From Actinomycetota bacterium (lineage in GTDB: Bacteria > Actinomycetota > Coriobacteriia > Anaerosomatales > JAUXNU01), in assembly GCA_030682655.1 (NCBI GenBank), contig JAUXNU010000078.1, forward strand, positions 1-53,546: a stretch of DNA of 53,546 nucleotides, read 5' to 3'. Shown piece by piece: positions 16,443 through 23,898 of this stretch. The number at the start of each line of letters is the position of its first letter. Position 1 is the stretch's first letter. Position numbers and translations under genes: made by a program. The notes under the pieces were generated by a model. The model made no database searches. It had not been told where the DNA came from and was given only the letters and a program-made list of their open reading frames with translations.

Positions 16443-16808
16443 GTGGTCGAACGCGATCAGGTCGCCCTGTTCTTGGAGCTGCTACGTCAGTGCGCGAGCT
16501 GCAGCTTTCGATTCGAGCGACGTCCCGAGAACATGGCGACCCTTGCCAGGCTCGGAATCACGATTCCCGACGCTCGCGCACGGGTGCTCGCGCTGACGCC
16601 TGCAGACTACGTCGAAGGTCCGACGGCGCGACCCGAGAACCCGTCTCAGGAGGCGTGGGTGTTCGGACTCAACGTCCGCGGCGCCCAGGTCTACGTCAAA
16701 GTCAGCATCCGACTGGAGCCCGCGCGGTGCCTGTGCATCTCGTTTCATGACGCCAAGTGGCCGCTTGCGTTCCCCTATCGCAGCGAACAGAGAAGGGTGG
16801 ACCGGTGA
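16443..16808 (+). CDS. MqsR-like toxin (partner of Panacea antitoxin)
   Basis: 121 residues, a small alpha/beta protein with family-like stretches DARARVLALTPADYVEGP and a final SFHDAKWPLAFPYR. These match proteins annotated as MqsR-family/RelE-fold toxins that precede MqsA-like genes. The expected activity is mRNA cleavage, but I cannot assign catalytic residues. The GTG at 16443 has GGAGG 4 bases upstream. The stop overlaps the antitoxin ATG (TGATG), so the pair is translationally coupled with the toxin first, as in mqsRA. Confidence 0.75.
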   Translation: MVERDQVALFLELLRQCASCSFRFERRPENMATLARLGITIPDARARVLALTPADYVEGPTARPENPSQEAWVFGLNVRGAQVYVKVSIRLEPARCLCISFHDAKWPLAFPYRSEQRRVDR

Positions 16809-17815
16809 TGCAGGAGCTCGAGTGTTTCGAGTGCGGCAGACTCGTCACCCCCAGAATCGAAGAGCGGCTTCAGACCCTGCCCGTGCGCGACGAGCCCACC
16901 GAAGTCCTCGCCAAGATCGGCGTCTGCCCGGAGTGCGGCGCAGACATGTCCGTCGAGGAGTTCGACAACGCTACGCTCGTCGCGGCCTTTAACAGCTACC
17001 GACAGAAGCACGGCCTCATGGCCCCGGAGGAGATCCACCGCCTCCGCAAACGGTACGGCCTCGGCGTGCGCCCCTTCTCGCTTCTGCTTGGCTGGGGCGA
17101 GATCACGCTTCATCGCTACGAATCCGGCTCGCTACAGGACGCGGCGCACGAAGCAGGCTTGCGCCTGGCCGAGGAGCCAGCGAACATCCGCATCCTCCTT
17201 GGCGCCAATGGCCACAAGCTCACCGCTCGCCAGCGTGCACGGCTCGAAGCGCACCTTCAGGCGATTGAGAACGGTGTCCGCGCGGCCAGTGCGCCCGAGC
17301 TTCAGGACCGGTTTGTCGCACGCGAGGAGCAAGACGCGTACGGCGGATGGGTGCCCCTGAGACTCTCGAAGCTCCGCGAGATGCTGTTGTACTACGCCTC
17401 CATGCCGAACATGTACGCGACGAAACTCAACAAGCTGCTCTTCTACGCGGACTTCGCGCACTACAAGCGGCACCGGGTCTCAATCTCCGGGTCACCATAC
17501 TTGGCCTTCCAGCACGGTCCCGTCCCTCAACACTACTCGTGGATCGAAGCGGATCTCGTCGAAAGCGAAGAACTGGGCATCGAAGAGGTCTTCTTCCCGA
17601 GCGGCGACTCCGGCACCGTGCTCCGATCACTGCGCAAGCCGGACATGTCGCTCTTCTCCGCCGAGGAGCTGGCGACCCTGCGTCGCGTGGCCGATGAACT
17701 CGCAGGCCTCACGAGTAAGGCTCTTCGGGACCGGTCGCACGCGGAGAAGGCGTGGGCCAAGACGCCTCAGCGCAAGATGATCAGCTACGAGATGGCCGAC
17801 GAGCTGTCGCTGTAG
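16808..17815 (+). CDS. MqsA-like antitoxin with C-terminal Panacea (DUF4065) domain
   Basis: 335 residues in three parts. A zinc ribbon has C6-x2-C9 and C40-x2-C43. An MqsA-like helix-turn-helix lies at about 75-125 (RKRYGLGVRPFSLLLGWGE followed by HRYESGSLQD). A DUF4065/Panacea domain lies at about 195-320, with the conserved KLNKLLFYADFAHYKRH. Panacea domains are known as 'hyperpromiscuous' antitoxin domains that neutralise unrelated toxins. Here the same protein probably represses the operon through the helix-turn-helix. The next gene, a nuclease-like protein, starts 78 bases downstream on the same strand. Confidence 0.85.
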   Translation: MQELECFECGRLVTPRIEERLQTLPVRDEPTEVLAKIGVCPECGADMSVEEFDNATLVAAFNSYRQKHGLMAPEEIHRLRKRYGLGVRPFSLLLGWGEITLHRYESGSLQDAAHEAGLRLAEEPANIRILLGANGHKLTARQRARLEAHLQAIENGVRAASAPELQDRFVAREEQDAYGGWVPLRLSKLREMLLYYASMPNMYATKLNKLLFYADFAHYKRHRVSISGSPYLAFQHGPVPQHYSWIEADLVESEELGIEEVFFPSGDSGTVLRSLRKPDMSLFSAEELATLRRVADELAGLTSKALRDRSHAEKAWAKTPQRKMISYEMADELSL

Positions 17816-17893
17816 CCGGCTTGGAGACACGCTTGCCAACAGCACACGCGTATACTCTGATTCGACGTGTTCCAAGACCTGGGGAGGGGTCGA

Positions 17894-19696
17894 GTGAACA
17901 ACTACGAGATTCTCGAGCGCTACTCCAGAGGGGATCTTCGTCGACTTGCCAAGGGCAAGATCTCGGAGATTGTCGGCCTCGACGCAAACAAGATCCTCAA
18001 GGACTTGAGTCGGGTGTTGGGCAACTACGAGAGCATCAGACGCAATGTCGAGTTCCGCACACCACCCGCTGACACGATTCTTGAGACGCTCCTTGAGGCC
18101 GACGGCCACAGGATCCGCGTGGACGACTTGAAGCCTGCGGTGCGTGCGAGAATCAAGACCTATCGTTCCGCTTCAAGGAATCTCGACCTCCAGAATCCGA
18201 TCAAGGGCTACCGCCTGTACGCAACGATGCTCGCTGCAGCGTGGGACTACGAAGGCGACCTACTCCCAGCCGAAGCGAATCTCCTCAGAGTCCTCCGGCA
18301 GGAGCTCGGTATCTCGCGCACGAACCACCAGCTCATCATGGCGCATGCAGACATCGGGCGACTGACATTCGATGCGTCGGAATACGAAGCGGAGCTGACA
18401 TTCCTCTCGAACGAGGGCATCGTCCTGGTCTATGCAGACGATGAAGACACGCACTTCGTGTTGTCCGACGAAACGGCCGAGAGCCTCCTGCAGCTGTGGG
18501 GTTTCGAGATGGAGCACTCGCAATACGCGCGATTGCTGAGCGGTCTGGCGAAGAATCAGCTCGCGAAGCCTCTCAGAACCGCCCACATTCGCGTGTCTGG
18601 CTCAGCTGGTGAACTGGTCACGCGCATCATGGAGAACGAGATTCCGCCAAGCGTAGTTCTCAACTCGCTTCCCGGCCGTGAGCTGGCGGCGCTCCTTGAG
18701 AGACTCAGTCTCACCAAGACTGGGAAGAAGGAGGATCTCGTACTTATCGTACTTAGGGTCATCGATCATTTCAAGTCCAACGGTGACGTCGAACGGAATC
18801 CTGAGCCGTGTGTGGTCCAAGAACCCACCTGCGAACCGGAGATTCTTCGAGAGGAGACCGTTGCGGACCTGCTCGGCCAACTCAGTTCTGATCGCATAGC
18901 GGACCTGCTCGAGACCCTGGACCTCAAGAAGTCCGGCTCCAAGACCACCAAGATCGAACGTCTGACACGAAGTCCATACAACGTCGAGACCATGCTCCAA
19001 TCGCTCTGCCTCGACGACCTGCGCGAACTCGCCTCAGGTCTCGGCCTCCGCAAGTCCGGAAACAAGGGCGATCTGATCGCTTCCGTCATCTCCTTCTTCA
19101 AAGACGAGGCGATCACCGAGAGCCCGATATCGCCCAAGGATCTCCTAGACTTCTACATTGAAATCGCCTGCCAGGATCGCCGCGCCTACCCCCAGGGGAC
19201 AATGGGCGGCTACCTGAGCACAACCCGTATCGGATTGGATTTTGAGCGCGCAACCCGATACATCTTCAAGAACATGTTGAGTCTCGATACCAAAGCCCAA
19301 CGAGCGGGGTGTGAGGAACCGGACGGCATCCTGACCGACGATGATGATCGGTTCTTCTGCTACGAGTGCAAGACCGTTCTGTCGCCACCCTATTCACTTC
19401 CGATTCAGCACCGCCTCCAGATTCGCAACTACATTGACCGGATAGCCCAATCGCGCCGCGCCGATCGCCTCGGCGGGTATCTCATCATTTCCCACAGCTT
19501 CGGGGACAACATCGAGCAGAAACTCGCGGAAATCCAGGCAGCATCGGACATACCGATTGCCGCGATCACAGCACAGGACCTCCTCGGCTTCGCCCGCAAG
19601 TGGCAGCAAGACCACCCGATCGACACGTATCCGATAGGGAACGCGCTGCGGAACGGCAGGCTGAGTGCTCGCCAGATGGAACGCGCCTCCTGGTAG
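17894..19696 (+). CDS. Protein with TerB-like region, three SAP-like repeats and PD-(D/E)XK nuclease core
   Basis: 600 residues. Residues about 100-205 form a helical, TerB-like region (EGDLLPAEANLLRVLRQ, GISRTNHQLIM). Three SAP-like DNA-binding repeats follow at about 259-290, 330-361 and 371-402, each with a leucine-rich first helix and a (K/R)(S/T)GxK turn before a second helix. The C-terminus has a PD-(D/E)XK layout: E451, D477 in EPDG, E491-x-K493 in YECKT, then a Q/R helix (HRLQIRNYI). This predicts a DNA-binding endonuclease. GTG 17894 is chosen because AGGGG lies 5 bases upstream; an earlier in-frame GTG at 17867 lacks this. The coding sequence looks less GC-rich than its neighbours, suggesting transfer. 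No methyltransferase is adjacent. A defence role is inference. Confidence 0.7.
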   Translation: MNNYEILERYSRGDLRRLAKGKISEIVGLDANKILKDLSRVLGNYESIRRNVEFRTPPADTILETLLEADGHRIRVDDLKPAVRARIKTYRSASRNLDLQNPIKGYRLYATMLAAAWDYEGDLLPAEANLLRVLRQELGISRTNHQLIMAHADIGRLTFDASEYEAELTFLSNEGIVLVYADDEDTHFVLSDETAESLLQLWGFEMEHSQYARLLSGLAKNQLAKPLRTAHIRVSGSAGELVTRIMENEIPPSVVLNSLPGRELAALLERLSLTKTGKKEDLVLIVLRVIDHFKSNGDVERNPEPCVVQEPTCEPEILREETVADLLGQLSSDRIADLLETLDLKKSGSKTTKIERLTRSPYNVETMLQSLCLDDLRELASGLGLRKSGNKGDLIASVISFFKDEAITESPISPKDLLDFYIEIACQDRRAYPQGTMGGYLSTTRIGLDFERATRYIFKNMLSLDTKAQRAGCEEPDGILTDDDDRFFCYECKTVLSPPYSLPIQHRLQIRNYIDRIAQSRRADRLGGYLIISHSFGDNIEQKLAEIQAASDIPIAAITAQDLLGFARKWQQDHPIDTYPIGNALRNGRLSARQMERASW

Positions 19697-19711
19697 TCGC
19701 TCCCGTTGTGG

Positions 19712-20017
19712 CTACACGGCTTGTGCCACCCGCACGCTCCTCCACACCCGCACACCCCCAGCGCCAGGCACGCCACTGTCGCAGCCGCGAAGAACGCCAT
19801 CCCTGCCCCACTCGAAAGAGCCCTCCGCAATCCCGGCCATCACGACCATGAACGTGATCGCCGCAGCCATCGCCATGGCCTTGACCGCAAGCACGGCCGA
19901 GATATCCAAGGAGCCCTGTCGCCACCAGCCGAACACTCCGACACCGGCCACAACGGCAACGCCAATCGCGGTCGCCAGGCACAGGGCCGCGATCCTGCGG
20001 TAGTCCGACCCGCTCAC
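19712..20017 (-). CDS. Small membrane protein coupled to flavodoxin
   Basis: 101 residues with two clear membrane helices (about 8-30 and 37-62). The GTG at 20017 overlaps the flavodoxin stop in a GTGA tetranucleotide. After the second helix this frame becomes Gly/Arg-rich and unconvincing. Another frame from about 19806 encodes a hydrophobic Cys-rich segment (ATVACLALGVCGCGG), so the true C-terminus may be frameshifted. Family unknown. Confidence 0.45.
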   Translation of the reverse strand: MSGSDYRRIAALCLATAIGVAVVAGVGVFGWWRQGSLDISAVLAVKAMAMAAAITFMVVMAGIAEGSFEWGRDGVLRGCDSGVPGAGGVRVWRSVRVAQAV

Positions 20018-20520
20018 GCCACAACCAGCTTCCCGGCCACAGCGCGCGTCCACTCGGCGATCGCGTCATAGTCGCGGAAGTCACCCTGCGGCGCCTTCAT
20101 CGCCTTCATGATGAGACGCTCCGGCAGAGAGAACTTGCCGAGATCGTTCATCCCGGCGAACAGACCCAGGTCGACCGGCTCCACGCCCGTCTCGGCGATG
20201 ATTGGGTCGGTGTACGCGCGAACCTCATCGGCCTTCTCCGGGGTTGCGGCCATCGTCAAGCCTGCCGTGAAGAACGCCGTCGGGCGCGACTTGAGCGCGT
20301 CTGCGTTGGTGTTCACCCACGCCTTCACCACGCCGTGCCAGTTGCCCGCTCGGACTCCGCTGCCCACAACGATCGCGTCATACGCGGACGGATCCGGCTT
20401 CTCGCCCGCCGCCACGACGTCCACCGTCACGCCGACATCGGCAAGCGTCTGGCCGATGTGCTCGGCTATGCCGGCCGTGCAACCCGTCTTCGTTCCGTAG
20501 ACCACCAACACCCTGCTCAT
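20014..20520 (-). CDS. Flavodoxin-domain protein (HemG-like flavodoxin)
   Basis: 168 residues. The FMN phosphate loop is at the very N-terminus (VVYGTKTGCTAGIAE) and the second loop around GSGVRAGNWHG is of the flavodoxin_5/HemG type rather than of a classical electron-transfer flavodoxin. Such proteins carry electrons or oxidise protoporphyrinogen; haem synthesis is not proven here. ATG 20520 has GGGAG 6 bases upstream. It is divergent from the adenosine-specific kinase gene. Confidence 0.8.
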   Translation of the reverse strand: MSRVLVVYGTKTGCTAGIAEHIGQTLADVGVTVDVVAAGEKPDPSAYDAIVVGSGVRAGNWHGVVKAWVNTNADALKSRPTAFFTAGLTMAATPEKADEVRAYTDPIIAETGVEPVDLGLFAGMNDLGKFSLPERLIMKAMKAPQGDFRDYDAIAEWTRAVAGKLVVA

Positions 20521-20660
20521 TTCAACTCCCTGTCGTCTCACCCGCCGCCTCGCCGGCGGCTCCTCCTTGGCCGCGTAGGCCATGTGCAACGCTGGCGGTA
20601 TAGTACTAGACGAAGTCATTTCCAGCTTCTGTCCGCGTCCCTTGGGGGGAAGGACTCACC

Positions 20661-21146
20661 GTGAATCTCTCCACCGTTCGAATCGACAAGCCCGAGTCGG
20701 TCAGCCTCATCCTTGGCCAGTCGCACTTCATCAAGACGGTCGAGGACATCCACGAGACACTCGTCGGGGCGGTGCCGGGCATCACCTTTGGCATCGCCTT
20801 CTGCGAAGCTTCCGGGGAGCGCTTCGTGCGCGTGAGCGGGACCGACGCTGACCTGCAAGAACTCGCGACGAGGAACGCGCTCGCGATCGGGGCCGGCCAC
20901 ACGTTCGTGATCCACCTCGGCGAAGGCTTCTACCCGATCAACGTCCTGAACGCCCTCAAGATGGTGCCGGAGGTCTGCCGCATCTTCTGCGCGACGGCGA
21001 ACCCGGTCGAAGTGATCGTCGCCCAGACCGAGCTTGGCCGAGGAGTGCTCGGCGTCATCGATGGCTCCTCGCCGCTCGGTGTCGAAGACGAAGCTGGCGT
21101 CGTCTGGCGCAAGGGCCTCTTGCGCGCCATCGGCTACAAGCTGTAG
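20661..21146 (+). CDS. Adenosine-specific kinase (DUF355 family)
   Basis: 161 residues, matching the conserved archaeal/bacterial family of Pae2307-type adenosine-specific kinases along its whole length (GQSHFIKTVEDIHE, HLGEGFYPINVLNALK, CRIFCATANPVEVIVA). The enzyme is described as binding and phosphorylating adenosine. The GTG at 20661 follows GGGGGAAGGA. The gap to the divergent flavodoxin gene contains TATAGT at 20599-20604 as a possible -10. Confidence 0.85.
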   Translation: MNLSTVRIDKPESVSLILGQSHFIKTVEDIHETLVGAVPGITFGIAFCEASGERFVRVSGTDADLQELATRNALAIGAGHTFVIHLGEGFYPINVLNALKMVPEVCRIFCATANPVEVIVAQTELGRGVLGVIDGSSPLGVEDEAGVVWRKGLLRAIGYKL

Positions 21147-21162
21147 GGCGGCGCGGATCCAC

Positions 21163-21519
21163 GTGGCCATCCCGGCGCCCCAAGACATGCAAACGACCGT
21201 CGACGAGATCGTCAGATCCTGGCCCGACGTCCGGGCCAAGAACATCTTCGGCCACCGCGGGTACATGCATGGCAGGAGGCTGTTCGGGTTCCTGGCGGTC
21301 GGCGGCGTTACCGTCAAGGCGTACGACGACGATTTCGCTGCAGCGCTCTATGCACGCGACGGCGTGCGAGCGTTCGCATACGCCGACACCGAGATGCGGG
21401 GATGGCCGGTCCTTCCGCTGCGCGGGGAAGCCGATCTTGAGGCGGCACTCTCCACGCTGAAGGACGCCTACGACGCTGTGGGAGCAGGGCCACCTGGGCA
21501 CCACACCGATGACGACTAG
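21163..21519 (+). CDS. TfoX N-terminal-like protein
   Basis: 118 residues from GTG 21163, or 110 from ATG 21187. The RAKNIFGHRGYMHGRRLFGF stretch and the following VTVKAYDDDF resemble stand-alone TfoX_N/MmcQ-like domains. The function in this context is unknown; a role in competence cannot be claimed from sequence alone. It overlaps the convergent small membrane gene by 4 bases. Confidence 0.6.
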   Translation: MAIPAPQDMQTTVDEIVRSWPDVRAKNIFGHRGYMHGRRLFGFLAVGGVTVKAYDDDFAAALYARDGVRAFAYADTEMRGWPVLPLRGEADLEAALSTLKDAYDAVGAGPPGHHTDDD

Positions 21520-21749
21520 CTCTCCGCGTCACTGCCCGAGTCGTCGGAGGAGACCGCCTCTGTCCCACGTCCGCGTTGCACATTGGCGCTGAGCAGCATC
21601 ACGGCACCGACGAGCAACAGCACTCCGGCGACGGGCAGCAGCTTCGATAGTCCGAGTACAAGAACGAGGACAAGCACCACACCTCCGGCAGCTAAAGCTG
21701 CCGCGCCCGCGTCGACCCTCTGATTCGCGCTCTTGGCTGAACGTGCCAT
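21516..21749 (-). CDS. Small two-helix membrane protein
   Basis: 77 residues: a basic N-terminus, two hydrophobic segments (about 18-36 and 38-54) and an acidic Ser/Asp-rich tail. GGAAGGGTGG precedes the ATG. No family recognised. Confidence 0.6.
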   Translation of the reverse strand: MARSAKSANQRVDAGAAALAAGGVVLVLVLVLGLSKLLPVAGVLLLVGAVMLLSANVQRGRGTEAVSSDDSGSDAES

Positions 21750-21792
21750 GTGGCACCACCCTTCCGCACACAGTATGTACCCTCATGCGTTG

Positions 21793-22905
21793 CTATGGCA
21801 GCAGCGACGCCGGGTGGCAGTTGTCGCACAGGTCATCCTGGCTCTCAGCGAGCATGCGAGCATTCTGCGTCTCATGAGGGAAGTTCTGGAACAGCGGGTT
21901 GTCCGTCCCGGCGTCGCCCGAGGTCCGACCGTCGCCGTACCGGTAGATTCGCGCAGGCGCCACAGCACCGACGGTCCCCACATCACGAGAATCCTCGTGG
22001 CATTGCTGACAGATCGGCTCGTGCCCTGTCTGCTCGGCCGTCCTCGGATATGGCATGACGTATCCCCTGTTGTGCCAGATGCCTGAAGGCACACCGCCAA
22101 GGAGCCCCATCGTCCCCATCGTGGTCTCAAGCGAGACATCGCTCTTCACGATGGCCGCGTTGTCGTAGGTGAAGGGCGTTGCATGGGTGGCCGAGGTGTC
22201 CGTCGGGTGGTTCATCACCGTGGGGAGACCGGAGCGGCGTCCCCGATGACAACCGACACACCAGTCCGCACCATAGTCATCGCTAGTCGTATTCGAGCCG
22301 GTGGGTGTCCGCTTGAGGAGCTTGTCCGAGGACCAGACCGTGAGCCAGCCAAGGTCCGTGGCGTGGAAGCGAATCCGCTCCCCGCTGAAGGGCTCCACGC
22401 AGTCGGCATCGTGGGGATTGTGGCAGTCATCGCAAGAGAGGAAATCGCCTTCCCCCGTGAAGACGAATGTGGCCGCGCCGCCGGTAGCGGCGTTGCCTCC
22501 AGGAACGGTGTTGGTGGTGTCGATGCGGTGCCCAGCGCCAACGGAGAGACCTCGTGCAGTAATCGCGCCATAGACGCCCATACCCCCGGTGCCGTCATGG
22601 CACACCAGGCAATTGGCCTTGATCGTGGACTTGGGGAGAAGCTTGATGCCACCGGCAGGCGAGTTGTGGACTGCATGGCAAGCAAGGCATTTGCGAGTCG
22701 TGGTCAAGTAGCCGGAATGTGGTCCTTGGCGAGTCGCGAACGGGAACTCCTCCGTGTGACAGGCGGGACAGTCCAGCGTGTCGCCGGTCCACGTAGCCCC
22801 GCCTTCACGCCATGCGAAAGCCGCCTGGGCCGGAATCAGACACCAGGCCACCACCAGCACCAGCGCGAGGTGCCGTGAGTGTCGCAAGATTGCGGCGCTC
22901 TTCAT
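21793..22905 (-). CDS. Secreted seven-haem c-type cytochrome
   Basis: 370 residues. A signal peptide (residues about 1-32, ending AQAAFA) is followed by seven CxxCH haem sites: CPACH, CLACH, CLVCH, CDDCH, CVGCH, CQQCH and CDNCH. The spacing and the doubled-CxxCH style resemble doubled-CXXCH/NapC-like periplasmic electron carriers in anaerobes. It would act outside the membrane as an electron carrier or reductase subunit. No maturation genes are in the window. ATG 22905 is chosen because the signal peptide starts there; longer starts add no plausible sequence. Confidence 0.9.
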   Translation of the reverse strand: MKSAAILRHSRHLALVLVVAWCLIPAQAAFAWREGGATWTGDTLDCPACHTEEFPFATRQGPHSGYLTTTRKCLACHAVHNSPAGGIKLLPKSTIKANCLVCHDGTGGMGVYGAITARGLSVGAGHRIDTTNTVPGGNAATGGAATFVFTGEGDFLSCDDCHNPHDADCVEPFSGERIRFHATDLGWLTVWSSDKLLKRTPTGSNTTSDDYGADWCVGCHRGRRSGLPTVMNHPTDTSATHATPFTYDNAAIVKSDVSLETTMGTMGLLGGVPSGIWHNRGYVMPYPRTAEQTGHEPICQQCHEDSRDVGTVGAVAPARIYRYGDGRTSGDAGTDNPLFQNFPHETQNARMLAESQDDLCDNCHPASLLP

Positions 22906-23038
22906 GTCAGCTCTTGGACTCGACGTCCTCCACCCGCCCTTCGTCCTTAATATTCCACAATACATCCAGGCGGGGGGCGACGCCACCGTCGAATGTGACG
23001 GATGAACTGCGGGTCTCTGTCGAATCTGATCGCCGGTC

Positions 23039-23725
23039 TCACCGGTCAGATGGTGTCGCTCCCAGGTGCGATCCGTCACAGAAGGGCTTGTTCGTCGAGC
23101 GACCGCAGCGGCACAGTGTGACCCTGTTGCGAACCTCGTACTCCTCACCGTCCGCGCCGGTGACCGGAATGCCCCCACTCACGAACAGCGGGCCGCTGGC
23201 ACCTACCGACGGGTCTTCGACCAGGGCGATTCGCGCAGGCAGCTCCGGCTCGATCTCGGTGCCGTCTTCGTCGCACAGCACGTAACGCCCGGAAGGGCAC
23301 AGTGTCGCCTCTTCCTCGGCGAGAGCACGGGACCGGGAGTCATCACACTCTTCGATCAGGTTCCACAACCCACCACCGCGATCGCAGAAGCGGGCTTCGG
23401 CGCAGAGCTTGCGCGCGTCATGGAGCTTCACGCCGGGTCCTTCGAGCGGGACAGCCTGCATGGCGTAGGGATCGTGTCCGGCGGTCTCGCTGCCGTCGAA
23501 GCTCACCGACATGTGTGAGCCGTCGCAGAAGGGCTTGCGGTCCGAAGAACCGCACCTGCAGAGCAGGTACCGTTCGGCGGCGGGAAAACGTTCGACCTCT
23601 CGCCAGCCAACGGACTCGCCAGCCTCGTTCGTCAGGATCTCGAGGCGCACGAGCGGGACGCTCCCCGACACGACATAGGGGCCGTTCCGCGTAATCGAGA
23701 TGCGCATGCCTTCGGTGTCCTTCAC
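23039..23725 (-). CDS. CDGSH iron-sulfur protein with two CDGSH motifs
   Basis: 228 residues. Two complete [2Fe-2S] CDGSH motifs are present (CRCGSSDRKPFCDGSH near residue 55 and CRCGRSTNKPFCDGSH near 205), separated by a middle domain with Cys-containing segments (KLCAEARFCDRG, ATLCPSGRYVLC). The layout matches bacterial CDGSH proteins that also carry a DUF1271/ferredoxin-like middle region. The role is likely electron transfer or cluster handling. The GTG at 23725 has AAGGGGAG upstream; ATG 23707 is a possible shorter start. Confidence 0.85.
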   Translation of the reverse strand: MKDTEGMRISITRNGPYVVSGSVPLVRLEILTNEAGESVGWREVERFPAAERYLLCRCGSSDRKPFCDGSHMSVSFDGSETAGHDPYAMQAVPLEGPGVKLHDARKLCAEARFCDRGGGLWNLIEECDDSRSRALAEEEATLCPSGRYVLCDEDGTEIEPELPARIALVEDPSVGASGPLFVSGGIPVTGADGEEYEVRNRVTLCRCGRSTNKPFCDGSHLGATPSDR

Positions 23726-23898
23726 GGGTTCTCCCCTTGTGGCGGCAACTCCGGAAGGAGTGTACCGCGCGAGCGTCGAACCCGCCGCGTGCGACCCGGC
23801 ATCGACTATCCACGCGTGCGACTCGGAGCCTTATCGCCGCGGCACACTACAGGAGCAGGCGGCTTGGCGCAGAATGGAGCCGCCAAGGAGGTTGCCTG

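Noticed and set aside
17821-17856. Promoter with TATACT at 17851 for the nuclease gene
   Set aside because: TTGCCA and TTGGAG upstream lie 12 and 24 bases away, outside the workable spacer range, so only the -10-like hexamer is supported.
19429-19830. Separate minus-strand gene with a Cys-rich hydrophobic start
   Set aside because: Its second half is antisense to the nuclease gene. It may be the displaced C-terminus of the small membrane protein at 19712-20017, but not an independent gene on present evidence.
20544-20560. GCCGCC/GGCGGC hairpin upstream of the flavodoxin gene as a riboswitch
   Set aside because: A 6-bp GC hairpin alone is common in this composition and shows no known riboswitch core.
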